Below, in pieces: positions 35,841-45,656 of a DNA stretch of 64,000 nucleotides. The DNA is from Siphonodentalium dalli (Eukaryota > Mollusca > Scaphopoda > Gadilida > Siphonodentaliidae): the NCBI GenBank assembly GCA_032622095.1, contig CP136065.1:210966151-211030150 (forward strand). The letters run 5' to 3'. The stretch's first letter is position 1. Every line of letters starts with the position of its first letter. The notes below the pieces were generated by a model. The model searched no databases. It saw only the letters and a list, made by a program, of their open reading frames with translations, and was not told where the DNA came from. A program made the position numbers and the translations under genes.

Positions 35841-36139
35841 TTAACCCTTTCATGAGGTTCATGATGTAAATGCGCTGGTGCAGCATTAGAGATCATGTGC
35901 CAGTGCATTCTCTTATAGATGCCATAGGGAGCCTCACATACATGAGAGAATGCACTGGCTTACAGGTCAAGATAAATATTGTATTTCTCTTATATATGCA
36001 AGACTCCCTATGGTCGATTCACATATATAAGAGAATGCATTGGCAGGAGAATCCCTATGGGAGACTCGCATATATAGGAGAATGCATTGGCACAGGGTTT
36101 TCGCAAAATTTCAGGAAGCTCCAGTCATGGAAGTGTTAA
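35841..36139. mobile_element. MITE family C, copy C6
   Basis: TTAA flanks, end CATGGAAGTG decayed. The second hairpin region is partly duplicated: two arms GAGAATGCATTGGCA separated by about 60 bp. Confidence 0.8.
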
Positions 36140-36218
36140 TAAGCTTTCCAAATGGTAATTGACCTCATTGCCAAATGAAACCTGATCACATGATCTTAGT
36201 GACATTACTGTGAAGATA

Positions 36219-36431
36219 CAGTAATTCCCTAATTAATCGACTCTTTAACCACAGCAGAATTATGGGTAACTTTTCAGGATTTAGTCGGAAATATGGCTTG
36301 TTGCCATTCATCGGAAAGCTCTCGGTGAGAGCTTTCCGATGAATGGCAACAAGAAATATTTCCGACTAAATCCTGAAAAGTTACCCATAATTCTTCTGTG
36401 GTTAAAGAGTCGATTAATTAGGGCATTACTG
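36219..36431. mobile_element. MITE family E, copy E7
   Basis: 213 bp, TA flanks, CAGTAATTCCCTAATTAATC at the left. Arms otherwise intact. Confidence 0.88.
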
Positions 36432-36957
36432 TACCTGTAGTCTGAACAGAACAAACTTTTGTGACTTTGTGCTTCCTGAATCCAATTTCAAGTGATTCTT
36501 GATCAATATATGCATAAAATGTTGGATTCAATTACAAGAGTGGATTATAAGTATTGAAAGATGACATTTTGACTTGCAATGAGTCACTCTGGCATGCCTA
36601 TAATATAATGTGACTAATCAATTATGGTGTGTTTACATTGATTAATTCGACCAACTGATTGGGGATATTAATCAGAATTTTGTGGTTATAATTGCATATT
36701 GTGTGCCATGAGTGGGTCTTTAAAAGTGATTTTCACTGTAAAATGGCATATCGAGCGTGATGTATGCATCCAGCTTCTCCTTCCTGTTGACCTGCTAGCC
36801 ATTCAACAACGTTGTTGAGAATTATAAGAGAATTGTTCAATTCGATCAATGAATTATTTCCTCTAACAACACAATAAAAAGTCCGATACATCATGGAGCA
36901 ATTATATCAATAATTAGAATCCGGTGCTGTGACTCGAGTTCAATACTCTTAAGGATG

Positions 36958-37012
36958 CTCGACAAGCGTATTATACCTTCTGCATGACGACAAGCGTATT
37001 ATACCTTCTGCA
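36958..37012 (+). repeat. 27-bp tandem duplication
   Basis: GACAAGCGTATTATACCTTC followed by TGCATGAC, twice in succession. Confidence 0.85.
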
Positions 37013-37029
37013 TGACAAACGGAAAAGCT

Positions 37030-37352
37030 TTAACCCTTTGAGTGCCACGGGCCGATGAGATCGGCCCTAATTTACGGTGTGTACAATCGGCCCTATAGCG
37101 AATTTAAAAACAAACTGGATAAAACCTTAGGGGCATGTTATAACACAAAACTATCACCAAGTATTCATAGTAATAATTTTGATGCCCATAAAAAAAATAA
37201 GATTCCCTGGCACTAAACCTACAAAATATACCTGTTAAAGAATATAAGAAAAAATTATTAAAATTGTAAAAAAAAAAATTGTATATAAGAGAATGCATTG
37301 GCACAGGGTATATGGGTTGATACAAAAATCGACCTGGCACTCAAAGGGTTAA
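37030..37352. mobile_element. MITE family B, copy B2
   Basis: TTAA intact. The small GGGCCGAT hairpin is followed by extra sequence including a second CGGCCCTA. Only one arm of the inner hairpin survives (TATATAAGAGAATGCATTGG). Confidence 0.82.
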
Positions 37353-38055
37353 ATTGGTGTGATTCTCTTGCTATTGTCCGGCGATCCAAACTTAACATGT
37401 CCAGCAATATCAACTATTGATTATTTCATAAAGCGACCCAATCGCTTCAGCTTGGCATTTTTATTACCCATCAAGGTAATAATGTATAATTCCATCATTC
37501 ACCCAGCAACCCCCAGTGACTCATTTGGTAAGTTGCATAGCTTACTACATGTAGGATGTCGATGGCAGTGTTGTGTTAATTCTTAATACATACACACCCT
37601 CTACATTCACACAATTAGCCTCCGCAGGAATCAGTACATGTACATTTTGCCAAATGGTTTAAATGAACGTTCCGATATTTATAAGCCAATAGATTAAGTC
37701 AACACTTCAGTTATCGGTTTATGAACACCGGAAACGCCTACGTCACTTCAAGACGACTGTGTGCGCGTGCTCACTGCATGTTTTTGGGAGACTGTGCTGG
37801 AATTTGAACAATATGTTACTAATAATTGTTTTGGTAGTTTCAAAATGTTGTTCACATTATTAATGTTCTATTAAAATGTACTGGTATATGATTGATTACA
37901 ATAAATTACTTGCAGATTACTCTACTGCAGTGACCCGATGTAGGTTAAGGTGAATCTCGAAAATGTATGCACTGGCATGAGAATCTCAATATCAGTGGTA
38001 CATGTAGTGAAATGTTTTTTTCCCTCTAAATTTCTCATAAATGTAGTAAGACTGA

Positions 38056-38455
38056 TTAACCCTTTACCCAACAGAACGGCCCTGTGCCAATACATTCTCT
38101 TATATATGCGAGTCGACCATAGGTCGCCTCGCATATATAAGAGAATGCATTGGCTTAACACATTAAAAATTATAAAATTGTTAAAGAATGTAAGAAAAAA
38201 TGGTAAAAAGTGTTAATTTTTTTTTTTTTTTACGCCAATGCATTCTCTTATATATGCGAGGCGACCTATGGTCGACTCGCATATATAAGAGAATGCATTG
38301 GCACAGGGCATAACTGTAACTATCACAATGTGGTCAAGGAGCCGGTTCCAATGATATCCATATTTGTATGGTTCTATTGAGACAGACCGAAGATATTTTA
38401 GGCTGTTGAATCTTTATTTGGCCGGTTTTGGCCGGTTTGTTGGGTAAAGGGTTAA
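38056..38455 (+). mobile_element. MITE family A, copy A6
   Basis: Full-length, both hairpins, TTAA on each side. The spacer poly-T has expanded. Nearly identical to A8, which suggests recent spread. Confidence 0.88.
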
Positions 38456-38682
38456 GGAGAATGGACTCATTACTACAGGTACATGTTTCTGTAATTCTGA
38501 TAGAATATTACGAAACGGTTATTCTTGAAATGGGTTAAACAAAATATCCATAATAAAATATGGTAAATAAAATTTCAGTTCAAATGGGTCAAATCTTATA
38601 ATGAAATGGGTTAAATATATTATCAGTTTATCAAATTTTCAAACACTGTTTGATGATAATAATACTATCAGAGTACACAACT

Positions 38683-38870
38683 ATATCATAGGAAGTGTGC
38701 AGATCGCAAGGTTATCATATCCCCCTGCTTGGCTGATAGGTAACCCTCACTGTCCATGTCTCCTGCATAAAAAATATCATAGGGAGTGTGTGGAGGACAA
38801 GGTCATCACACCCACTGTCAGATTAATAGTTAACCCTCCCTGACCATGGGTTATCACATCTCCTGCACAA
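38683..38870 (+). repeat. 91-bp tandem duplication
   Basis: ATATCATAGG(A/G)AGTGTG at 38683 and 38774, both followed by an AAGGT(T/C)ATCA phrase, TAACCCTC and CATCTCCTGCA-like ends. Abuts DL10. Confidence 0.75.
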
Positions 38871-39340
38871 GTCCGAGTTTAGTGTGACTATCATTTGCAG
38901 AATGAGGTCCCCAGAGGGTGTATTTAGTGAACGCTATCCCGCATATCAGGCCAGCATCACCAAATTCACTCTCTGGGGAACTAATTCTGCTTAGGCCTGC
39001 TATGTGCGACTAAGACTGAGATTGAAGTTCCCAAATGGTGAATATTGTGATGTACACCCATTGGGAACCTCGATTATGCAATGTGTCATCTGCCAATTTG
39101 GGTATATAGAGAAACTAAACCAAAAAAAAGGAAAATAAAATAGAATCTACATGTATGTCAAGAAGTTTCTGTGGAAATTTGATAATAAAGAAACTTTCCA
39201 GAGAAGATGAGGCCTAAGCAGAATGAGGTCCCCAAAGAGTGAATTTAGTGATGCTAGCCCACTATGCAGGATAGTGTCTCTAAATTCACCCCCTGGGGAG
39301 CTCATTCTGCAAATGACAGACACACTAAACTCAGACTTTG
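38868..39340. mobile_element. hAT-type MITE family DL, copy DL10
   Basis: Ends CAAGTCCGAGTTTAGTGTG and ACACTAAACTCAGACTTTG; full core. No clear duplication. A short tandem duplication precedes it. Confidence 0.8.
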
Positions 39341-40065
39341 GTCCGCTTTGCAGTGGCACAAACGAGTGCAACCACTGTGTGGGTCCCTTGATTATCTAGC
39401 TTCGAGTATTTTTGTGGTTAATTTCTGTGTAGATGCTCACACTTGATAACCTTATTACCATCCAAGAGGTTTCGTGCTTCATCAAGCCAATAGCATACTC
39501 ATTAAACACAAGATCTTATCAAGAAAAAAATCAATTGTTCCAGTTATAAATAATTAATGAGATTATTAATTACGTTACATTTCTATCTTGAGAGCGAACA
39601 TGAATATTTCAGCATGCCCTTACCACTTAATGTTCTAGGGTATTCTTTTGGTGTTGAACACCCATATTACCAGGTAGAAAGTGTATTCATACTAGTGTAC
39701 TATAAGTTATCTCTGGCCTCACAGGGGAGGGGGATGGGGGATGGGGGGTACATGGAGATTGAATACCTGGATGTCGATTTTGAACCTGGAGTTTTCCCCA
39801 CCACAATAGCCCTATGACATTAATTTAAGTGTGGTTTTCATTGGTTCTCACATTAATTCACACCAATAAGAATAATTCGGTAGACAACCTATGGATCCAG
39901 AGTCAGGTAATGTCAAACACAGTGTCCCAGTGCAATGTCACGATTGGTGGAAACTGCCAGTTCAAGAGAAGTGTTTTTCATATACCACCGATGTTTCACG
40001 CGCTCATATACCCCCAAATATTTGAGATTACAAGAAAAGATTACTGATCTTGATTTCTCTTTCAG

Positions 40066-40162
40066 GTGGTATGACGTCCTTGAAAAATTTCCAAGAAGCA
40101 ATATTAAGCCGAAGTCACGGAGGATTCCAAATTACTCTATCAGTAACAAAGAAAATGTTCAG
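40066..40162 (+). CDS. MPRIP: Exon c: PH domain 1 C-terminal helix and basic linker
   Basis: The acceptor is TTTCTCTTTCAG. The first G completes the Trp codon split at the end of exon b, giving S-M-W-W-Y-D-V-L-E-K-F-P-R-S-N. The invariant Trp of the PH C-terminal helix is therefore present, and F-P-R-S-N resembles the vertebrate Y-P-R-T-N. A basic stretch, IKPKSRRIPNYS, follows, then NKENVQ and a donor GTATTA, which is weaker than consensus. It leaves in phase 0. The split Trp codon across a 29.2 kb intron is strong evidence that exons b and c belong together. Confidence 0.93.
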
Positions 40163-40436
40163 GTATTAACTATATTCAAATGTTTGACTTTTCAAGATTA
40201 ATTATGTTATAAACATATATTTACATACCAGTGTGTGTTACATTAATTCCTGTTCGGTGATTGGTCAACTGCCTATTGGGTCATTCGTGTTATATCCCGA
40301 TAAAACATACCATGACATGAACCCACTTCACGTATCTTGTTGACCTACATGTAGATGACTAAAAGTGGTAGATAGAATAACTGTGCATGTTTTCTAAGTG
40401 CACAGCCATAGACTAATAATTCACAGATTAGAATAT

Positions 40437-40598
40437 AGAGAGTAATCAATTGGTTCCGAGAATTACATTAAATAATTCACGAGAGGCGAGATGTCGGTAT
40501 GAAACAAGTGCGCGTAAGCATACGAGTTTCTTACCCAAACGTCTATCGCCTGGAGTGAATTATTGAACGTAATTCTCGGAACTAATTAATTACTCTAT
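40437..40598. repeat. Long inverted repeat in the short intron
   Basis: AGAGAGTAATCAATTGGTTC, CGAGAATTAC and AATAATTCAC on the left pair with GTGAATTATT, GTAATTCTCG and GAACTAATTAATTACTCTAT on the right. Weaker complementarity continues toward the centre (GGCGAGATGTC / GACGTCTATCGCC-like). A MITE of a different family is the simplest reading. Confidence 0.75.
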
Positions 40599-40736
40599 TT
40601 ATTACACTTCTGCATCAATTTGGTTCGCCAATATTATATGATTAAAAACACACACAATTAAAGCTTGGAAGTCCCGATGTGGAGAAAGATCATTCATCGA
40701 AAATTCAGTCTAGATCAGTAAGCGCCGTAACGTCAA

Positions 40737-40744
40737 TGACGTCA
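40737..40744. promoter_or_regulatory. CRE-like TGACGTCA octamer in intron
   Basis: A perfect palindromic CREB/ATF-type site, preceded by AACGTCAA. Sequence match only; no evidence that it is used. Confidence 0.3.
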
Positions 40745-40960
40745 CGGGAAATGACATAATTCACTAGTGACATTAACATTTTTTATTAACAGCATTTTCA
40801 ATGGAAATCGCGCACAGGAGTGTAATAAATTGGTTTAACTTACAGTGCTTCATGGTTTAATATCCAAACTGCGGACAGATTTCAGAATTAAAAAATTCAG
40901 CCGAGTTTACAGATATTAATAAGGAAAATGTTATATAAATATAAGATATGAATATAGTTT

Positions 40961-40976
40961 GTGTGTGTGTGTGTGT
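40961..40976. repeat. (GT)n microsatellite
   Basis: Eight GT units. Confidence 0.95.
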
Positions 40977-41470
40977 TATTGAGGGCTATATCTTTGTGGT
41001 TCACAAAATGTGCCCATGGCGTTCAATAAAACACTGAAACTACATTAATTTCTTAAATAACAAACAGCAGGTATGCCAGTTCACCAACAAAAAGGTCTTT
41101 GTATTGAAGAGATAATAAGCACCCAATCTCAGATGGAAGGCTGCAGGCAACAGGTTCAACAAATATCTCAGTGCTTTGACAAATTATAAAATCAGGTTGT
41201 GAGATAGATTAAAAATTATATATTGCTTCTACTTCAAAATATGTTGATATGCAGATATATATAATATGCCCCTATATTCTGTCTAGACATTTCAAGTTGC
41301 ATTGCGATAATTCCATAGTAGTTCTTTGATAAAAATTGTTTTAAATTAAACATGAACCACTTTCTACGGAATCAAGTTATTTTTATCAAAGCTTTATCTC
41401 TGGAACTTATATACAAGAAAATTACTCTGTGTTAACATTTTCTTCAAATAACTTCTCCATCTTTCGGCAG

Positions 41471-42199
41471 CCAAACCAGAAAATATCTCCACCACCAGCG
41501 ACACCGACACTCACAGAAACAAAAAAAACTATTGAAAAGAAGGATGAAACCAAAACAAGAGGACGATTTGAAGTGGACAGTGCTAAACCTAAAAGTGATC
41601 CACAGTCATTCTCGACTTATAAGAGTGTTCGCAGCATGAAACATAAGAACGATACGCATCATCAGGAGGGGTTACGCAAGAGCAGCAGCCTTCAGGACTT
41701 AACGGACGAGAAGGGGTCCAATAGCAATCTAATATCGTCAAGATATCTAAGTCATTCAGGTGATCGGATCAATTTCATTGGAAAAGGTGATTCTGTGATG
41801 TCATTCCCAGATAGTGTACGGATATTAAAGGATTCTCGTTATCAGAATCCTTACTCGACTACGCCTCGGTCGACGTGGTCCTCGATCGCTAAAAATACGC
41901 AAGCCAGTTTGTTGTCACAGTCTTCTAATTCGATATCGTCTGATTCTTCTTCGAGGAGGGGATCTTTCGATGAGAAGAAATATACACGAAGCCAGGCAGC
42001 TGAGCGATCGCGAGCTCATAGAGAGCGATCAACAAGCATGAAGGAGTTCCCAACTCAGTTTTCTTTGGCTAAGAATGATGGGGTTGATATTGATAGGATT
42101 TCGTCAACGAGTTCGCAGACGGATACATCGAGTCATCAGGATGAGTGCGTGGAGGACGATTTATACCAGTCCCGGAATAACGAGACTGATGAATTGAAG
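41471..42199 (+). CDS. MPRIP: Exon d: large Ser-rich disordered linker
   Basis: This is the longest coding stretch, 243 codons with no stop, phase 0 at both ends, acceptor CTTTCGGCAG and donor AAG|GTAATA. The product is low in hydrophobics and rich in Ser, Arg, Lys, Asp and Gln. It opens with PNQKISPPPATPTLTETKK, a Pro/Thr stretch. Basic-Ser clusters that look like kinase or 14-3-3-type sites follow (LRKSSSLQDL, SSRRGSFDEK, RERSTSMKEF), and it ends acidic (DECVEDDLYQ). No folded domain is visible. The linker between the two PH domains of MPRIP is also long and Ser-rich, but alignment there is poor, so assignment relies on phase and position. A tRNA-headed SINE fragment begins 58 bp downstream. 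Confidence 0.9.
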
Positions 42200-42257
42200 G
42201 TAATATGAAATCATGTTTATTTATATGATTCTATGATATCTTATCCTTTTAATGTCT

Positions 42258-42400
42258 GGGGGACCTCGGTGGCTCAGTCGGTTAGGGGCACAACCCCAAG
42301 CCATCTCGCCCTCCAGTGCCGGCGATGAGGGTTAAAATCCACATGTCTCCATGATGGACTTTGTAACTAGAAATCGTTATCTGGTGGAGTTGCCAGTTGT
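42258..42400 (+). mobile_element. tRNA-headed SINE, copy S3 (3' truncated)
   Basis: Shares the head and the GTAACTAGAAATCGTTATCT and GGAGTTGCCAGTT body with S2, then stops at family C sequence. Lies 58 bp after the exon d donor. Confidence 0.82.
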
Positions 42401-42694
42401 CAAGATAAATATTGTTATGCAATGCATACTCTTTATATATGCGAGGCTCCAAATGGGAGACTTGCATATATAAGAGAATGCATTGGCACAGGTTTTCGCA
42501 AAATTTCAGGAAGCTCCTGTCATTGAAGGGATAAGAGAATATATTGGCTTAACAATATTAACCTTGACCTTGTAAGTCAGTGCATTCTCTTATATATGCG
42601 AGGCTCCCCATGGGATACTCACATATATAAGAGAATGCACTGGCACAGGATCTTTAATGTTGCATTAGCGCAGCTCCCATCATGAAAGGGTTAA
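42401..42694. mobile_element. MITE family C, copy C7 (left end lost at the SINE boundary)
   Basis: Starts abruptly at AAGATAAATATTGTTATGCA where the SINE body stops. It carries one internal C terminus (CTCCTGTCATTGAAGGGATA) followed by a second C body ending in TTAA, so two C copies appear fused. Confidence 0.75.
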
Positions 42695-43331
42695 GCTACC
42701 AGGTTGTGTTATGTGCCCCAATCCCTTTATAAATTTTTTTATAAAAATGTTTGGCAACGAAATGTTTAAACTAAACCTGGTTGGTTTGCGATATAATGCT
42801 TGACGAAAAGATCAGTTCAGTTATATGACAGTATTTGATTGTAACAACTGGTCTGTCTTCTGAACTGCGAGTAGGTTGTTAGTTTGTATTTATTTTGGCA
42901 GTCAAATGTCAGGTGACACTGAACTGCACTATGCCTCACCCATACAGACTAATTGTTACCCGAGTCTGTTTCCTTATTTATACAAAGTATCACACATTTT
43001 CCTCAAGACACACAGTCGCATACACAAAGTCAAGTGTACTGGGGACATTAGCTTTCTTAAATGATCCAGGCTGCATAGGCAGCTGTAGTCAGGTACCTGA
43101 GACATATCTTAAAATGGTCCATATGCCCTTCAGCGGGAGAGTATGTTAGCTATTTCTAGTGAAGATATGAGACAAATGTCCTTCATCGGGGCATATGTTC
43201 TCAATATCAGCACCAATATGTTATTTTTACAATGCTTGCCTGTTATCACCTTGCCGCATTGTTTATCCTTTATGTGTTATATAATATATCTGATAGAATA
43301 TTAACTTTATCTGGCTTGGACTTAGAGAATA

Positions 43332-43533
43332 TTAACCTTTCCATGAGTGGAGTGTCCTGAAATTATCCTGTGCCAATGTTTTCTCTTACATATGCTCGCA
43401 TATATAAGAGAATGCATTGGCCTAACAACATTTACCTTGACCTTGTAAGCCAGTGCATTCTCATATATATAAGACAATGCACTGACACAGGATCTTTAAT
43501 GCACCAGCACTGCTCCTGTCATGAAAGGCTTAA
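43332..43533. mobile_element. MITE family C, copy C8
   Basis: TTAA both sides; hairpin loops shortened. Its right TTAA is shared with A7. Confidence 0.82.
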
Positions 43534-43898
43534 CCCTTTACCCAACAAACCGGCCAAAACCGGCCAAATAAAGCTTCAACAGCCTAAATTATCTTGGGTC
43601 TGTCTCAATAAAACCATACAAATATGGATATCATTGGAACCGGCTCATTGACCACATTGTGATGGTTACAGTTATGCCCTGTGCCAATGCATTCGCATAT
43701 ATAAGAGAATGCATTGGCCTAAAAAAAAAATCTTTTTTTAACACTTTTTACCATTTTTTCTTACATTCTTTAACAATTTTATAATTTTTAATGTGTTAAG
43801 CCAATGCATTCTCTTATATATGCGAGGCGACCTATGGTCGACTCGCATATATAAGAGAATGCATTGGCACAGGGCCGTTCTGTTGGGTAAAGGGTTAA
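43530..43898 (-). mobile_element. MITE family A, copy A7
   Basis: Reverse orientation. Its left TTAA is also the right TTAA of C8, so the two elements abut and share one target site. The hairpin next to the long arm lacks the loop region. Confidence 0.87.
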
Positions 43899-44110
43899 TG
43901 GGGTGTTTATATGGGCGAGCTGGCCCTGTTAGCTGGGCTGGCTCTCTAAGCTGGTCTAGCCCGGTCTCCTATACTGATGCATGTTGTTTGGGTTTATATT
44001 AGGCGAGCCAGCCCTGTCAACTGAGAACCAGCTTAGTTAGATGGAGTGGGCTAGCTCGCTTAACCAGAGATACTATATAGTATCTCTCGCTTAACTGAGC
44101 CAGATTTTTT
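43899..44110. repeat. Family L segment, left part
   Basis: TGGGGTGTTTATATGGGCGA and GGTTTATATTAGGCGAGCCA begin two related blocks rich in AGCTGG, GGGCTGGCT and CTAGCCCGG words. A perfect 22-bp palindrome centred on CTATATAG lies at 44066-44087. Confidence 0.6.
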
Positions 44111-44273
44111 TCTCAAGTAAACACTCTGGACTGGGCTGAGAGTAATCGAGGTACATGTAACTCATTGGACAAGAGTAATATTTCAAAAATGATTCACAAC
44201 AACCGATAAAATTCTATGTGTATAAGACAAGACATCTGCGTGGGTGTAACTGCACTTTGCTGATAAACTATCA

Positions 44274-44515
44274 TTAACCCTTTGAGTGCCAGAGGCCGAT
44301 CTCATCGGCCCTAAACCTACAAAATAAGTCTGTTAAGAATATAAGAATAAATGATTAAAATTTTAAAAAAGTGTAAAAAAAAAAAAAAATGTTAGGCCAA
44401 TGCATTCTCTTATATATGCGAGGCGACCTATGGTCGACTCGCATATATAAGAGAATGCATTGGCACAGGGTATATGGGTTGATACAAAAATCGAACTTTG
44501 CACTGAAAGGGTTAA
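44274..44515. mobile_element. MITE family B, copy B3
   Basis: Same layout as B1. The right end has changed to TTTGCACTGAAAGGG. Inserted between family L segments. Confidence 0.86.
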
Positions 44516-44831
44516 GCATTAAAGGTCTTGTTTGAGTTCAAGCACACTAGTTTATCTCAATTTTCATGGTATTCAGTTCTCTTGTAAGTGTCAAAAAAAA
44601 AAAAGAGAAAATTTGTATCGATTTAAAAATGAAGTACATTATCTGCTATAGCAAATTAACATCACATAAATCTCTTGATGGAGTGGACCTATGTTATGTC
44701 GATGTTAGATATATCTGGTTGCAGCTCTTTGAGATGGTAAAATACAGACAACCAACACAAAATAACACATGTTGACATTGGTAACATTTTAATTGACAAG
44801 GTTATCCAGAAAAGTGGCATATAAGTTTAAT

Positions 44832-45231
44832 TTAACCCTTTACCCAACAGAGGGGCCCTGTGCCAATGCATTCTCTTATATATGCGAGTCGACCATAGGT
44901 CGCCTCGCATATATAAGAGAATGCATTGGCTTAACACATTAAAAATTATAAAATTGTTAAAGAATGTAAGAAAAAAAGGTAAAAAGTGTTAAAAAAAGAT
45001 TTTTTTTAGGCCAATGCATTCTCTTATATATGCGAGGCGACCTATGGTCGACTCGCATATATAAGAGAATGCATTGGCACAGGGCATAACTGTAACTATC
45101 ACAATGTTGTCAAGGAGCCGGTTCCAATGATATCCATATTTGTATGGTTCTATTGAGACAGACCGAAGATATTTTAGGCTGTTGAAGCTTTATTTGGCCG
45201 GTTTTGGCCGGTTTGTTGGGTAAAGGGTTAA
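44832..45231 (+). mobile_element. MITE family A, copy A8
   Basis: Full-length with both hairpins and TTAA flanks. Lies inside the region bounded by family L sequences. Confidence 0.88.
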
Positions 45232-45353
45232 CACAATATACATTGTGAGAATTCATGGAATGTTTTCATGGGATTGTAGAAGAGTTACAGACATCCTGTG
45301 ACTCAGCACATGGGATATGTTTCTCAATTCCATTCAACAGTCATGACTTTGCT

Positions 45354-45417
45354 AAATCCTTCTGTAGAGCATGTGCTCATCTAAATCCTTCCTTAGAGCA
45401 CGTGCTCATCTAAATGA
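45354..45417 (+). repeat. ~32-bp tandem duplication
   Basis: TAAATCCTTC then GTAGAGCATGTGCTCATC, repeated as TAAATCCTTC then TTAGAGCACGTGCTCATC. Confidence 0.8.
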
Positions 45418-45479
45418 AGGTGTTGCAATATCACTTGATTGGCAATGACTGTGTCACGAACTTGATTATTCTTCTCAGC

Positions 45480-45600
45480 AGGTATTCTGTCCCGGGCTAG
45501 CTTTGGTCATATAAACACCTCTCACGCTCAGCTCGGTTAACCAGGCTGGATCAGTTGGTCGGGCTACTGGTAGCACAGTCTCATATAAACAGACGCTAAG
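45480..45600. repeat. Family L segment, right part
   Basis: Carries CCCGGGCTAGC, TCATATAAACACCTC and TCATATAAACAGACG, the inverted form of the left blocks. B3 and A8 lie between the two parts. Confidence 0.6.
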
Positions 45601-45612
45601 ATTGATTGTTGT

Positions 45613-45656
45613 TTAAAGTGATGTGAAACACTCCGGTAGAGTGATCAAATAGAAAT
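45613..45656 (+). repeat. Family G head fragment
   Basis: TTAAAGTGATGTGAAACACT and GGTAGAGTGATC match the G head, then similarity stops where the CGGT-rich region begins. Confidence 0.6.

Larger units (their letters stand above)
10867..40065 (+). other. Intron between exons b and c (29.2 kb)
   Basis: The longest intron, splitting PH1. It contains members of nearly every family. Nothing recognisable remains in about 12460-12960, 13360-13515, 16290-17140, 20065-20360, 21000-21690, 22430-23700, 25050-25420, 25480-25850, 26170-27730, 29330-29670, 31040-31900, 32370-32920, 33660-34440, 34925-35150, 36440-37030, 37355-38055 and 39340-40060. Confidence 0.6.
40163..41470 (+). other. Intron between exons c and d (1.3 kb)
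   Basis: The only short intron and the only one without the main MITE families. It holds a long inverted repeat (40437-40598), a CRE-like TGACGTCA at 40737-40744 and a GT run at 40961-40976. Confidence 0.7.
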
